64,000 bases of DNA from JABWBD01 sp040768665 (lineage in GTDB: Bacteria; Planctomycetota; Planctomycetia; Pirellulales; Thermoguttaceae), in contig JAXGMN010000016.1 of the NCBI GenBank assembly GCA_040768665.1, forward strand, positions 124,001-188,000. Direction: 5' to 3'. The notes under the pieces are model-generated. The model did not search any database. It was not told the origin of the DNA and saw nothing but the letters and a program-made list of their open reading frames with translations. Shown here in pieces: positions 8,988 through 17,414 of this stretch (positions are counted from its first letter, which is position 1; every line of letters starts with the position of its first letter). A program made the translations under genes and the position numbers.

Positions 8988-9578
8988 GTGGACGACCCTG
9001 ACGGGATGCCGGACTCCGTAAGAAAGCCCCCTTTCCGCAGAGCTGCTGCTGCCGCAGACGCGCGGCGAACCGTTTCGGCGAACGGTGCCGGGTCGCGTCC
9101 CGGTGTTGGCCGGAAGACTTGCGTCCGCGTCGGCCGTACACGCGTCGGAATGGGAGTTTTCGCTCAGAAGTGGTACCGTTCTCACGAAATCGTCGGCGAG
9201 ATCAGGGGCGCTCGAATCGTCGACCAGGACTACAGTTCCGAGTACTGCATGGATCTGGAAGACGGCACCTGTCTCGAGCCCGACGCGCCCTTTCGTTTCC
9301 TCAACCACAGTTGTGAACCGAACTGCCGCTTTTCCTGGCATGATTTGCGTGATGAGGACGGCCAAGAGTCGCAACGACGGGTCTTCCTGCACGCCTTGCG
9401 GACGATTCGCCCGGAGGAGGAACTGACGATCGACTACGGCTGGCCCGCATCCTACGCCATCCCATGCCGTTGCGGTGCCCCGTCGTGCCGGGGTTGGGTG
9501 GTTGCCGAGGAGGAGTTGTCCGCGGTTGTCTCCACCAGGACGCAGCACGAGACGATTCGAAGGGATGCCGTCGTCTAA
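8988..9578 (+). CDS. SET-domain protein lysine methyltransferase
   Basis: A compact bacterial SET-domain protein. From about residue 45 the fold is recognisable: VGRTRVGMGVFA (SAM-binding start), the catalytic/pseudoknot motif FLNHSCEPNC, ELTIDYG, and a post-SET cysteine cluster CRCGAPSCRG that should bind zinc with an upstream Cys. The family transfers methyl groups from SAM to lysine side chains; the bacterial substrate is unknown. The GTG at 8988 is the longest start; the first 40 or so residues are Ala/Arg-rich and poorly conserved in style, so translation may begin further in. No ribosome site decides it. Complete NHSC and post-SET motifs suggest an active enzyme. Confidence 0.8.
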   Translation: MDDPDGMPDSVRKPPFRRAAAAADARRTVSANGAGSRPGVGRKTCVRVGRTRVGMGVFAQKWYRSHEIVGEIRGARIVDQDYSSEYCMDLEDGTCLEPDAPFRFLNHSCEPNCRFSWHDLRDEDGQESQRRVFLHALRTIRPEEELTIDYGWPASYAIPCRCGAPSCRGWVVAEEELSAVVSTRTQHETIRRDAVV

Positions 9579-9621
9579 CCGGAGCCGCTTTGTCGCTTCG
9601 AGGACTTGGCTTGGGGAGGCA

Positions 9622-9936
9622 TCAGGCCTCGGCGTTTGCCAAGCCAGCCATGCCTCCGGGGTGGGCACAGAGTACCGTGCGCCCGAGCGTGAGCTGATCG
9701 TCCGTCAGCAGCAGAGCTTTCGCCACACGGACTCCATTGACAAAAGTCCCCGTGCGGCTGGCGAGATCGCGGACCTCGAGTACCCCATCGACCTGATCGA
9801 TCCGGCAGTGATAGTCGCTGACCCAGTAGTCGTCGACCTGAATATCTGCATCAGCACTGCGGCCGATGATAAGCGGGAAACGGTCCAGATAAACATTCCG
9901 TACGGGGCTGCGCGCTCCGCAGATTTCCAGAGTCAT
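9622..9936 (-). CDS. FHA-domain protein (104 aa)
   Basis: A stand-alone forkhead-associated domain, a phosphothreonine-binding module. Visible FHA motifs are LIIGRSADADIQV (the GR near residue 26), a YWVSDYHCRI segment matching the SxxH signature, and the late TGTFVNGVRV turn. An in-frame ATG at 9972 would add 12 residues, but the ATG at 9936 has GAGG ten bases upstream and begins at the first FHA strand (MTLEICG). It lies 57 bases downstream of the BON-domain gene on the same strand and is probably co-transcribed. In a genome rich in Ser/Thr kinases it may read kinase-phosphorylated partners, but none is identified. Confidence 0.85.
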   Translation of the reverse strand: MTLEICGARSPVRNVYLDRFPLIIGRSADADIQVDDYWVSDYHCRIDQVDGVLEVRDLASRTGTFVNGVRVAKALLLTDDQLTLGRTVLCAHPGGMAGLANAEA

Positions 9937-9993
9937 ATCCCGATTCCTCTTGTTTCGACCAAATGGCAGCAAACACCTGCTCTTGACGACGGT

Positions 9994-10254
9994 CTACCGG
10001 GCGACATTCGCCTCGACGACCTCGGTCTCGTTAATGACGCGTGTGATGCCGTCGACGTTGCCCACCGTCTCTTGTGCAAGCTGTTTGTGGTAGAAACTCG
10101 GAAGCTGACCGCGGAGAGTCAGGTGCCCTTCGTCGCAGTGGCAGGAGAGGCGTTGAAAGATCGCCGCGTATGGCGACTGGGTGAGCCGGTTCTTTGCCGC
10201 TTGAGCAAGATCAGAAGTGTACGGTTTTGCCATTTCGTCGGAAGAATGTACCAC
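9994..10254 (-). CDS. BON-domain protein (86 aa)
   Basis: A small protein containing one BON (OsmY/nodulation) domain: KNRLTQSPYAAI, GHLTLRGQLPSFYHKQLAQ and the closing VDGITRVINETEVV. There is no signal peptide, so unlike OsmY it is predicted cytoplasmic. BON domains are thought to contact membranes or other macromolecules. Start choice: AAGGAGGTG lies just upstream of a GTG at 10254, an unusually perfect ribosome site, while the later ATG (residue 8) has none. It is followed by the FHA gene; the pair may form a small operon. Confidence 0.8.
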   Translation of the reverse strand: MVHSSDEMAKPYTSDLAQAAKNRLTQSPYAAIFQRLSCHCDEGHLTLRGQLPSFYHKQLAQETVGNVDGITRVINETEVVEANVAR

Positions 10255-10900
10255 AATTCACCTCCTTGTAGGGGTTTTGGCGCACGACTACGTCGCCGCA
10301 GGGGCGGCCGCAGCGGTGCAGACGAGGATAAGGCTTCGTTGACGCTCGAGACGCCTAGCTTCGTTGAAAGGCTGCTGGGAGGAGGGTCGGACATCGTGTT
10401 CCGCAAAAGGCGCGACACCAATGGGCCGGGCGTACGCCGATAGTCTTCCGGTGCCGATCCCTCACGAGAGCACTCGAGACGCGCTGTCGAAGTAAGACTA
10501 AATCTAGGTTATGCGCCGCCGGCTGCGTATCGGAAAATGCACGCGGATTTTCCTAAGGGAATTCCTCAGGCCGCGACTCATGCCCCCTGGATGGTGGAGT
10601 CGGTTCGAGCCGATGCGGCCCATTGGGCAAGAGAAGACACCTGCTTGGCGCTGCCCGCTCAATCGCCACGAACCGTCAAAATGGCGCCGGGCTGATCGCT
10701 GGGCTCGCGGGTGTCGATTTTCTTTGTGACGCACCCCAGCCGTGACAACTCCCGAAGCCGAGGTGCGGCTGAGAACCTATCCCAAAATCGCGAGCGGATA
10801 ACGCGACCGGCAAATTTTGCTCCAAGGACTCTGCAAAATGAGCCAGTCCCCGCCGATTTTGGCATAGGCTTTTAGCTCAGCCTCGGCCGAAAGAACCGAC
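10255..10900. other. Intergenic region without a supported gene
   Basis: About 650 bases upstream of the BON gene and the tail-spike-like gene. Short ORFs here are Arg-rich and without ribosome sites, so I call none. The last 100 bases hold a family B palindromic repeat (10771-10875). The promoter of the BON/FHA pair must lie in the left part, but no consensus boxes are clear. Confidence 0.4.
10771..10875. repeat. Family B palindromic repeat, copy 1
   Basis: Outer arms GAGAACCTATCCCAAAATCG and CGATTTTGGCATAGGCTTTT are near-complements. Inside them is a second inverted pair, CAAATTTTGC and GCAAAATGAGCCAGTCCCC. The same nested layout recurs at 44032-44134, and a short form at 47908-47970. This copy ends just upstream of the DUF6484-like gene. 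It resembles REP-type non-autonomous elements; function is inferred only. Confidence 0.75.
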
Positions 10901-11497
10901 ATGCAACTTCCCGGCACGCCCGACTTTCTTCCTTCCGACTCGCAATCGCTGCTGGACCAACTCTGGGCCGGCGCGGCAAAAGGAATGCAACCACCGACGA
11001 ATCGGCCGGCCGCAGTGGTCGGAGAGTGCATCGACGACCGGCACCCGGTGATCGACGGCAAGGTACTGATTGCCTATCCCAGCATCGACGGACTGCCTAG
11101 GGAGCGATGGTTGGCGACGTTGCGGGGGCTCACGGTCCGAGTGAAAGACCGGGTGATCCTTATGCGGCCGGCCAATTGGCCCGAGCCGGTGGTCACCGGA
11201 GTGCTCTGCGGGATCGACGAAGAGGCCCCGGCTCCGATGCGGTCGGGGCCGGCGCTGCGGATCGCCGAGCACGAGAGTCTGGAGATCACTGGGCCTGGCG
11301 GGGAACCGTTTGTGGAGATCTCGCGCGGCAAATCCGGTCCGATCGTCCACCTGCTGGCGCCGGACGTGGAGATCGAGACACCCGGGAAGCTCCGCATTTC
11401 GGCCCGGTCTATCGAGCTGGAGGCACACCGGGGTGACCTCAAGATCGAGGCCAGCAACGACGTCGTTGTGCGAGGCGAGATGGTCCGGCTCAACTGA
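10901..11497 (+). CDS. DUF6484-like / tail-spike-like beta-repeat protein
   Basis: A 198-aa protein with no signal peptide. Residues about 38-110 (VVGECIDDRHPVIDGKVLIAYP ... VILMRPANWPEPVVTGVL, shown in part) resemble DUF6484, a small beta domain found near type VI secretion and contractile-injection genes. The C-terminal 80 residues are short alternating beta-strands (EISRGKSGPIVHLLAP, EIETPGKLRISARSIELEA, DLKIEASNDVVVRGEMV) like the triple-stranded helix of VgrG/gp5 spikes. No other secretion or phage genes lie within reach, so it may be an orphan or be encoded apart from its system. It is bounded by a family B repeat upstream and a family A fragment downstream. The DUF6484 link is from memory and moderate. 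Confidence 0.6.
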   Translation: MQLPGTPDFLPSDSQSLLDQLWAGAAKGMQPPTNRPAAVVGECIDDRHPVIDGKVLIAYPSIDGLPRERWLATLRGLTVRVKDRVILMRPANWPEPVVTGVLCGIDEEAPAPMRSGPALRIAEHESLEITGPGGEPFVEISRGKSGPIVHLLAPDVEIETPGKLRISARSIELEAHRGDLKIEASNDVVVRGEMVRLN

Positions 11498-11499
11498 GC

Positions 11500-11534
11500 C
11501 CCCCTCTCTTCCGCCCTGTAAATAGTTACTGCCG
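11500..11534. repeat. Family A repeat, partial copy
   Basis: The bases CCCCCTCTCTTCCGC followed by TGTAAATAGTTACTGCC match the right end of family A copy 1 (CCCCCTCTCTTCCGC ... GTAAACGGTTACAGCC). Only one arm remains. It fills the 44-base gap between the convergent DUF6484-like and sulfatase genes. Confidence 0.55.
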
Positions 11535-11541
11535 AACCATC

Positions 11542-12993
11542 TCACTCGGCAAGTTCGGGAAAACTCCGGGTCAGATCGAGGGTGTCGCCAGTCTGGTCTT
11601 GCAGTGTGGTCAAAGATGCGAAGAGCCTTCGCATGATCGGCTTCGACGATGGTTTGGCCGCGAGATCGTTCAACTCCCGGGGATCTTCGGCGAGGTTGTA
11701 CAGCCGAGCGACAGGGACCTTTGGGTAAAGAATGAGCTTGTAGTCGTCGTCGACGACCATCCGCTGCAGGTCGATGTAGCCGCCATAGATCGCTTCGTAC
11801 TGTTCGGCGCGTTCGTTCCTCAGCAGCGGCAAGAGGCTACGGAACTGTATGTCGTCGGGCACGGTCGCGCCGGCGAGCTCCAGAGCGGTGGCCATGGCGT
11901 CTTGAAGGTAGATACGGGTGTCGATCCGGCTTCCCGCCGAGATATCAGGTCCGACCACGGCAAATGGCACACGCACGGAGTGCCAGTGCATGTTCTGCTT
12001 GCCCATCAACCCGTCGTGCCCGACAGCCAACCCCTGATCGGCGGTGAAAAAGATGTAGGTGTTGTCGGCTTTGCCCGTCTTCTCAAGCGCGTCGAGGATG
12101 CGGCCGATCTGGGTGTCGGCGTGGGAAACCAGGGCATAGTATTCGGCGCGGTTGACCTTGATGGCGTAGGGCGTTCGAGGAAACGGGGCGAGGGCTTCGT
12201 CGCGGAGCGTGGGCCCGGCGCCGATCGCCTCAGCGAACGGATAACGGGGCTGAAAGCTCGCCGGCAGTTCGATTTCCCGCCACGGGTACCTGTCGACATA
12301 CGACTTGGGCGACTGCCGCGGATCGTGGGGCGCGTTGAAGGCCAGATACATGAAGAACGGCTTTTCGGATCTTGACGCGCCGGCGAGAAACGCCTCCGCC
12401 TCGTCGGTAAGCACCTCCGACCAGTGCTTTCCGCCTTCCCAGTAGCCGCCGCGCGAGGTGTCCCACGGCTGCCACACATCTTCTTGACCTTCGATCGGCC
12501 GGTTGTAACCCTCTTGAGTCTGTTTCGGCATTCCCGGGCGAACGTGACCCGTGTGGTCGAAGATCTTCTCCGCGTCAGTCGGCAGGTGCCATTTGCCGGC
12601 GAAGTAGGTCTCGTAGCCTGCGTCGGCCATCAACTGGGACCACATTTTTCGTTGTTTAACGCGCTGCTGGAGGTTTTCGGCTTCTGCGTGCCAGAGAAAC
12701 CGGCCCGTGTTCAGCATCCTGCGGCTGGCAAGACATACCGCTCCGTTCCACCCGCCCATGTTGTAGGAGTTTCTGAAACTGCAGCCGGCCTCGATCAAGC
12801 GGTCCATATTGGGAGTCTGAATCAATTCGTTTCCCCAAGCATGGACGGTGTCGGGGGCCTGATCGTCGGTAAATAGGAAAAGAATGTTCGGCTTTTCCGG
12901 AGCACTGCGGAACGGCTGGTCTTCTTCGACAGCCGGGATCGATCCTGGCCAAAGAAGCAGGCAGACGCAGAACAATCGGTAGTGCATTCTCAT
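11542..12993 (-). CDS. Secreted sulfatase (alkaline phosphatase superfamily)
   Basis: A 483-aa exported sulfatase hydrolysing sulfate esters, probably on algal or host polysaccharides. The ATG at 12993 has AAAGGAG upstream (inside the longer ORF) and opens a signal peptide (YRLFCVCLLLWPGSIPA). The sulfatase fold starts at NILFLFTDDQ (metal-binding D43-D44), and the formylglycine motif is C87-L-A-S-R91, fitting C/S-x-P/A-x-R, so Cys87 needs conversion to formylglycine. Later metal/substrate motifs include FMYLAFNAPHDPRQSP and TADQGLAVGHDGLMGKQ. The FGE-like domain at 21.4-23.7 kb is not obviously its maturase. Many sulfatases per genome is a known planctomycete trait. The M23 gene upstream starts separately. 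Confidence 0.92.
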   Translation of the reverse strand: MRMHYRLFCVCLLLWPGSIPAVEEDQPFRSAPEKPNILFLFTDDQAPDTVHAWGNELIQTPNMDRLIEAGCSFRNSYNMGGWNGAVCLASRRMLNTGRFLWHAEAENLQQRVKQRKMWSQLMADAGYETYFAGKWHLPTDAEKIFDHTGHVRPGMPKQTQEGYNRPIEGQEDVWQPWDTSRGGYWEGGKHWSEVLTDEAEAFLAGASRSEKPFFMYLAFNAPHDPRQSPKSYVDRYPWREIELPASFQPRYPFAEAIGAGPTLRDEALAPFPRTPYAIKVNRAEYYALVSHADTQIGRILDALEKTGKADNTYIFFTADQGLAVGHDGLMGKQNMHWHSVRVPFAVVGPDISAGSRIDTRIYLQDAMATALELAGATVPDDIQFRSLLPLLRNERAEQYEAIYGGYIDLQRMVVDDDYKLILYPKVPVARLYNLAEDPRELNDLAAKPSSKPIMRRLFASLTTLQDQTGDTLDLTRSFPELAE

Positions 12994-13035
12994 GAAACGC
13001 TCTCCTTTCAAGGGCAGACAGCCGTGCGGCTGACG

Positions 13036-14526
13036 TCATCGCTGTTTCTCCACGACGACATGCAGGTGGTCCGTGCCGGTTTCCCCGCGCTGGTTGGTTC
13101 GCCGCACCGTGACAATGTAGTTGCCCGGTTCGCGGTAGCAGTGGCTGGTTGCGGCGTAACCGTCGGCCGCGTGCGCATCGCCGCTGCTGTTGGATTGAGT
13201 CGTGACTTTCGGGCTGCGGTCGCCGAAATCCCACTCCTCGTGCCCGTCGCTGCGGTCCACGGCAAAGCTGCGGGCCTTGAAGGTCACTTCGTCTCCAGGT
13301 TTGATGCCAAACGTCGGCCAATAGGCGGCGTGGACGCCCGGCAGTTTCGGTTCGGGGTGCTCCCGGTCGGCGATCTTGACTCGGGCGAAGTCGTAGTCGA
13401 CGCTGCCTTGGTCATCCATCACCTTGAGGATCTCGTTGTAGTTGCCCGGGCGATCGTAACGGACCTCGACCTTTGGCCCGGTGGCGGTCTGACCGTTGGA
13501 TAGCGTCCACTGATAGCTCTTGATGTGCTCCGGGCCGCGGCGCGACCAGGAGCGGCTGCCGTCAAGGATCACCGGTTCTCCGGTCCACGCAAGTTGGCGG
13601 GGACGTGCAACCGCCTCGATCTCGCGGTTGTGTTTGTTGTGGTAGACCTGCCAGGCGAAGGCATAGGCATCGATCACCCCGTACTTTCCACTGGGCTGGA
13701 GACCGACGATGTCGAAGTGCAGGTGAGACCAGCCGCCGCTGGCGCCCTCTTTTCCGAGCATGCCGATCTTCCGGCCTTGCTTCACAGAGCCGCCAACGGT
13801 GACTGCCGGATCGATCGAATCGAGATGGCTGTAGCGGTAATACCAGCCGCGGCCGTCGCGGAGATAGACGACATCGTAGCGAGGCCGAACGAGCGACGGG
13901 AGTTTCTCTCCCTCGCGGACATTCTCGCCTGCCGAGACAACCACCCCGTCGGTCGCGGCCATCACGGTGACAAGACGTTCGGCGCCGCCGAAGTCGAGCC
14001 CCCAGTGATAGTAGAAGGTCTTGTCTTCAGGCCGCTCGTCGTCGCCGAGTTCGTTCGCCATCAACGTGCCGCTGGCGAACCATCGCTGGTTGACGGGATA
14101 CGAAAACGTGCCGGGGCGGATCCACGGGGAGTCGGCCGGCCAGAGCCGCAGGCGGGCATCGGCTTCGAGCCCCCAATGGTCGCCGTTCTCGAGATAGCCC
14201 TTGGTAATCGGGCAGTCGATCTGAACACCGCCCACGCAGATCGGCAGGTGATACGTCGCGGAGGCCAACGTGGCGCGTTGGCCGTCGATTTCCACGGCCA
14301 CCTCGACCTTTCGCAGAGCGCCGCGGACGGTGTCGCGGTGCTCCCGGACACTGAGGAGTTTGACGGCGACTTTCTGATTATTGGATAAGATGACGTCTTG
14401 TTGCTGTCCGATATTGAGGTCCACGGCCCGCATCAGCGGTTCAATCCCGGCCGGTGCTTCCTGCTGGGCGGCGGCGAATGCCGGAATGGATAGCACCAAA
14501 ATGACAGGCAGTAGGGTGGTCCGCAT
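13036..14526 (-). CDS. Secreted M23-family metallopeptidase with PKD-like domains
   Basis: A 496-aa secreted peptidase. The ATG at 14526 is preceded by AGGAG at eight bases (a longer in-frame ATG at 14550 is less likely) and begins a signal peptide ending near AFAAAQ. The middle (about residues 185-300) is an LytM/M23 fold with HWGLD and SHLHFD, matching the HxxxD and HxH zinc ligands, flanked by DGVVVSAGENVREG and GRKIGMLGKEG strands. The C-terminal 180 residues hold PKD-like beta domains (ILDGSRSWSRRGPEHI, EWDFGDRSPKV, HCYREPGNYIVTV). The family cleaves peptidoglycan cross-links or Gly-rich peptides; here it could act on cell-wall or matrix proteins. Confidence 0.87.
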   Translation of the reverse strand: MRTTLLPVILVLSIPAFAAAQQEAPAGIEPLMRAVDLNIGQQQDVILSNNQKVAVKLLSVREHRDTVRGALRKVEVAVEIDGQRATLASATYHLPICVGGVQIDCPITKGYLENGDHWGLEADARLRLWPADSPWIRPGTFSYPVNQRWFASGTLMANELGDDERPEDKTFYYHWGLDFGGAERLVTVMAATDGVVVSAGENVREGEKLPSLVRPRYDVVYLRDGRGWYYRYSHLDSIDPAVTVGGSVKQGRKIGMLGKEGASGGWSHLHFDIVGLQPSGKYGVIDAYAFAWQVYHNKHNREIEAVARPRQLAWTGEPVILDGSRSWSRRGPEHIKSYQWTLSNGQTATGPKVEVRYDRPGNYNEILKVMDDQGSVDYDFARVKIADREHPEPKLPGVHAAYWPTFGIKPGDEVTFKARSFAVDRSDGHEEWDFGDRSPKVTTQSNSSGDAHAADGYAATSHCYREPGNYIVTVRRTNQRGETGTDHLHVVVEKQR

Positions 14527-14558
14527 GGTTGCGATCTCCTGGGGGCTCATACGAGTGC

Positions 14559-15383
14559 TTACTCTCGCCGCTTCTCCGCTTCGCCGGTCATCGGTACGAA
14601 CCGGACCGGAGCGACAGACTTCCGCTCGACGCTGCCGTCTTCTTTTTTTTCGATGATCATCAGTTCCTGAAAGAAGCCGCCGACGGGGATTACCAGCCGG
14701 CCGCCGGGGGCCAATTGTTCGATGAGCGGTTTCGGAACATGCTCCGGGGCGGCGGCCACAACAATCACGTCGAAGGGGGCTTTCTCGGGCCAGCCACGGT
14801 AACCATCGCCGGCTCGGACGGTCACGTTCTTGTAGCCGAGGCGTTCCAATCGCTTGCGTGCTTCCTCTGCAAGCGGTTCGACGATCTCGATGCTGTACAC
14901 TTCCTTGCAGAGTTCCGCAAGCACGGCCGCCTGATAGCCGCAGCCGGTGCCGATGTCCAGCGTGCGGCTTTCCGGTTTCGGCCCGGCCAACTGGGTCATC
15001 AGGGCCACGATATAGGGCTGCGAGATGGTCTGCCCATGGCCGATCGGCAGCGGATGGTCCTCGTAGGCGTCGTCCTGCAGATTATCGGGGACGAACAGGT
15101 GACGGGGAACCCGGCCCATTGCCGCCAGGACCTTCGGATCGGTGATGTCGCGACTGCGCAACTGGTCGTCGACCATTTCCCGGCGTGAGGCGGCAAAGCC
15201 GGAAGGCTCGGCTGAATCTTCGACGTCGTTGTGAGGCTGTTCGTCGGCCAGCACCGAAGCACCATGCTCCTGCTGGCCCATTCGTGTCCACCAGAACATG
15301 ACTGCTACTCCTGCCGTTAGGACTACAGCGAGAGCGGCCAGCCCGGCGAGCCGCGCCCGGTCTTGTCTCGGTTTGGAACTCAC
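14559..15383 (-). CDS. pcm: Protein-L-isoaspartate O-methyltransferase, membrane-anchored
   Basis: A 274-aa Pcm-type repair enzyme that methylates L-isoaspartyl residues in damaged proteins with SAM. The catalytic domain (about residues 68-265) shows VPRHLFVP, the substrate loop PLPIGHGQTISQPYIVA, the SAM motif LDIGTGCGYQAAVLAEL and the late GGRLVIPVG. Unlike cytosolic Pcm it has an N-terminal extension with one membrane segment (LAALAVVLTAGVAVMFWW, about 15-32), so it is probably tethered to the membrane or exported. The gene ends 32 bases before the M23 gene start, so an operon with the M23 peptidase is possible, placing repair next to an envelope protein. Confidence 0.88.
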   Translation of the reverse strand: MSSKPRQDRARLAGLAALAVVLTAGVAVMFWWTRMGQQEHGASVLADEQPHNDVEDSAEPSGFAASRREMVDDQLRSRDITDPKVLAAMGRVPRHLFVPDNLQDDAYEDHPLPIGHGQTISQPYIVALMTQLAGPKPESRTLDIGTGCGYQAAVLAELCKEVYSIEIVEPLAEEARKRLERLGYKNVTVRAGDGYRGWPEKAPFDVIVVAAAPEHVPKPLIEQLAPGGRLVIPVGGFFQELMIIEKKEDGSVERKSVAPVRFVPMTGEAEKRRE

Positions 15384-15432
15384 GGCCCTGCCCTCCGCGG
15401 AAAAGAATCAGAATCGATCACTTCCCTCCGCG

Positions 15433-16455
15433 CTACGGTGACAGCGCGATTTCCTCCTCCTGCTTCAACTGCTCGGACAGCTTCACCATTTCATTCAAGA
15501 ACAGCCGCCGAATTGCATCGTAGCCGCGGATGTTCGGATCCTCGAGGTTCGACGCAAACCAGTAGTGGGGGTCGTCGGGGCGGTAATGCTCGGACCAGAA
15601 CTGCCGACAGTGGATGCCGTGGCCCAAAAATGCCTCGTACATTGGCACGAGCCGCACGCTTTCCCGCTCGGCTGCCAGGCGACGTATCACTTCATTATAG
15701 GCCCGATGGATTGCCACGCCACCCGGCCAAGGCGGCAGGCCGGCATTAGCCGCATCCCCAATGCCGTCCGTCGGATCATAGATATCGGCCAGGAAAACGT
15801 GGCAGCCTCCCGGGAACCGCTCTTCCAGAAGATCGATCATTTGGGAGAGCCGTTCTTCAAAACTGGCGATCCACAGCCGGGCTTCTTCCATGGTAGCGCC
15901 ATACATCGCGCCTTCCTTGGGCGGCATCCGGCCGTAGCTGTGGATCAGGTCGTTGCCGCCGGTAGTCATGACGACCAGCCCGAGCACGTCGGAGGGCTGA
16001 GTTTCCAGCCGGTCACGAATGTGGTCGATATGCTCCAGCGAAGTCGAACCGGATACGGCAATGTTGTTCGTGTTGAGGTTCGGCAGCACTGCCGAGAGAC
16101 AGATCCCCTGCATATCGGGAGACTCGTCTTCGGGATTTGCGGCGAGGCGGCCGAAGTATGAGTGCGTTTGCGGCACGCCCCAACCGGCCGTTACACTGTC
16201 GCCGACACCCAAGAGCAAGACCTTGCGGCCTGTCCAGGTTTTCGAGAAGGGCTCGTGAGCGACTGCCGGTCCTGCCGGGCCTTCCCCCATCGGAAGCGAA
16301 AGCCAGAAGTGGCGGTAGGCCATCGCTGCCGCAACCAGAAGCAGACCAGCCGCGACGAGCACTGTCAGACGCAGCGCTCGCCTCCTCGGGCGCGGTTCGA
16401 CAGTCTGATGGGACTCGCCCAAACAGCCCCTCCTGTCGACTTCTTCAGTGTTCAT
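15433..16455 (-). CDS. SGNH/GDSL-type hydrolase, membrane-anchored or secreted
   Basis: A 340-aa esterase-like protein. After a basic N-terminus there is one membrane segment (LTVLVAAGLLLVAAAMAYRHF), then an SGNH fold: block I LLLGVGDSVTAGWG with the nucleophile Ser, block II around NNIAVSGSTS, block III TGGNDLIHSYG, and a possible block V D-D-P-H (RPDDPHYWF). The fold hydrolyses esters of lipids, carbohydrates or acyl groups; the substrate is unknown. Its ATG overlaps the stop of the FAH-family gene (ATGA), so the two are translationally coupled, downstream of that gene. Confidence 0.85.
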   Translation of the reverse strand: MNTEEVDRRGCLGESHQTVEPRPRRRALRLTVLVAAGLLLVAAAMAYRHFWLSLPMGEGPAGPAVAHEPFSKTWTGRKVLLLGVGDSVTAGWGVPQTHSYFGRLAANPEDESPDMQGICLSAVLPNLNTNNIAVSGSTSLEHIDHIRDRLETQPSDVLGLVVMTTGGNDLIHSYGRMPPKEGAMYGATMEEARLWIASFEERLSQMIDLLEERFPGGCHVFLADIYDPTDGIGDAANAGLPPWPGGVAIHRAYNEVIRRLAAERESVRLVPMYEAFLGHGIHCRQFWSEHYRPDDPHYWFASNLEDPNIRGYDAIRRLFLNEMVKLSEQLKQEEEIALSP

Positions 16456-17315
16456 AGCATTTCGGCAATCACGGGATTGCGCAATATGCCCAACCCTTCG
16501 ATCTCAACCTCCGTCACGTCACCCGGTTTGAGGAACACCTGTGGGTCGCGAGCGAATCCGACGCCGGAAGGTGTGCCGGTGAAGATGAGGTCGCCCGGTA
16601 CGAGCGTGCAGACGCCGGAGACGTAGGCAATCAGTTCAGCTACCGGGAAGATCAACTGGTTAGTGTTCGAATCCTGCATCACCTCGCCGTTCAGCCGCAA
16701 CTGGATGCGGAGGTTGGCGGGGTCCGGCACTTCATCGGCGGTGACCAGTGCGGGCCCAAAGGGAGCAAAACTGTCGAACGATTTGCCCAGCAACCATTGG
16801 CCGCCGGGCTTCTTGAGCTGCCAGTCGCGCGCGGAAACGTCGTTGCCGCAACAGTAGGCGGCGACATGCGTCAGGGCCTCGTCCTTGGGAATATGCCTCC
16901 CGCCCACGCCGATCACGACGACCAACTCCGCTTCGTAGTCGACCTCCTGGCTGAGTTGCGGCAGGACGATCGGCTCGTCATGGGCGCTGGCCGTCGAGGA
17001 GAACTTTGCGAACATCACCGGCACGGACGGCGGTTCGTGGCCGCCTTCGCGCGCGTGGTCGGCGTAGTTCAGGCCGATGCAGATGATCTTCTCCGGGCGG
17101 GGAATGGGAGCTGTCATCTTCACGGACTCGATGGCCATTGGTTCGCCGGCCGCCAGGGCTGCCTCCGCCTTGCGGATCCCGTCCGGCCCCTGGCCGAGCA
17201 ATTGCTTCACACAGCTCGGTACGGCTGAATCGGCGAGATTCAGGTCGACGATCATTTCATCGCGCAATCCGGCCACGCGAGGGCCGCTGGCGCTTTGATA
17301 AGTGACAAGCCTCAT
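16452..17315 (-). CDS. Fumarylacetoacetate hydrolase-family protein
   Basis: A 287-aa cytoplasmic member of the FAH superfamily, metal-dependent enzymes that cleave or decarboxylate beta-dicarbonyl compounds. Recognisable parts are the leader MRLVTYQSASGPRVAG, IICIGLNYADHAREGG, the metal-binding acids in VDYEAELVVVIG, the NDVSARDWQ segment, GKSFDSFAPFGPALV and FTGTPSGVGFARDP. Length matches the usual 280-290 residues. Family members range from fumarylpyruvate hydrolase to acylpyruvase, so the exact reaction is undetermined. The ATGA overlap with the SGNH hydrolase gene suggests an operon with this gene first. Confidence 0.9.
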   Translation of the reverse strand: MRLVTYQSASGPRVAGLRDEMIVDLNLADSAVPSCVKQLLGQGPDGIRKAEAALAAGEPMAIESVKMTAPIPRPEKIICIGLNYADHAREGGHEPPSVPVMFAKFSSTASAHDEPIVLPQLSQEVDYEAELVVVIGVGGRHIPKDEALTHVAAYCCGNDVSARDWQLKKPGGQWLLGKSFDSFAPFGPALVTADEVPDPANLRIQLRLNGEVMQDSNTNQLIFPVAELIAYVSGVCTLVPGDLIFTGTPSGVGFARDPQVFLKPGDVTEVEIEGLGILRNPVIAEML

Positions 17316-17414
17316 GGGGGTTCCTCATGCCGTCATCTGAAAGGTTACCTTCATGAAATCTATGATAATGAGCAGGAAAAGTGGGAACAAGGAGAGGGCA
17401 ATCGCGAGTTCTGT

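Noticed and set aside
11542..12993. FGE-like domain at 21.4-23.7 kb as the dedicated maturase of this sulfatase
   Set aside because: The genes are 8 kb apart, and kinase-linked FGE-like domains are common binding folds; no evidence of pairing.
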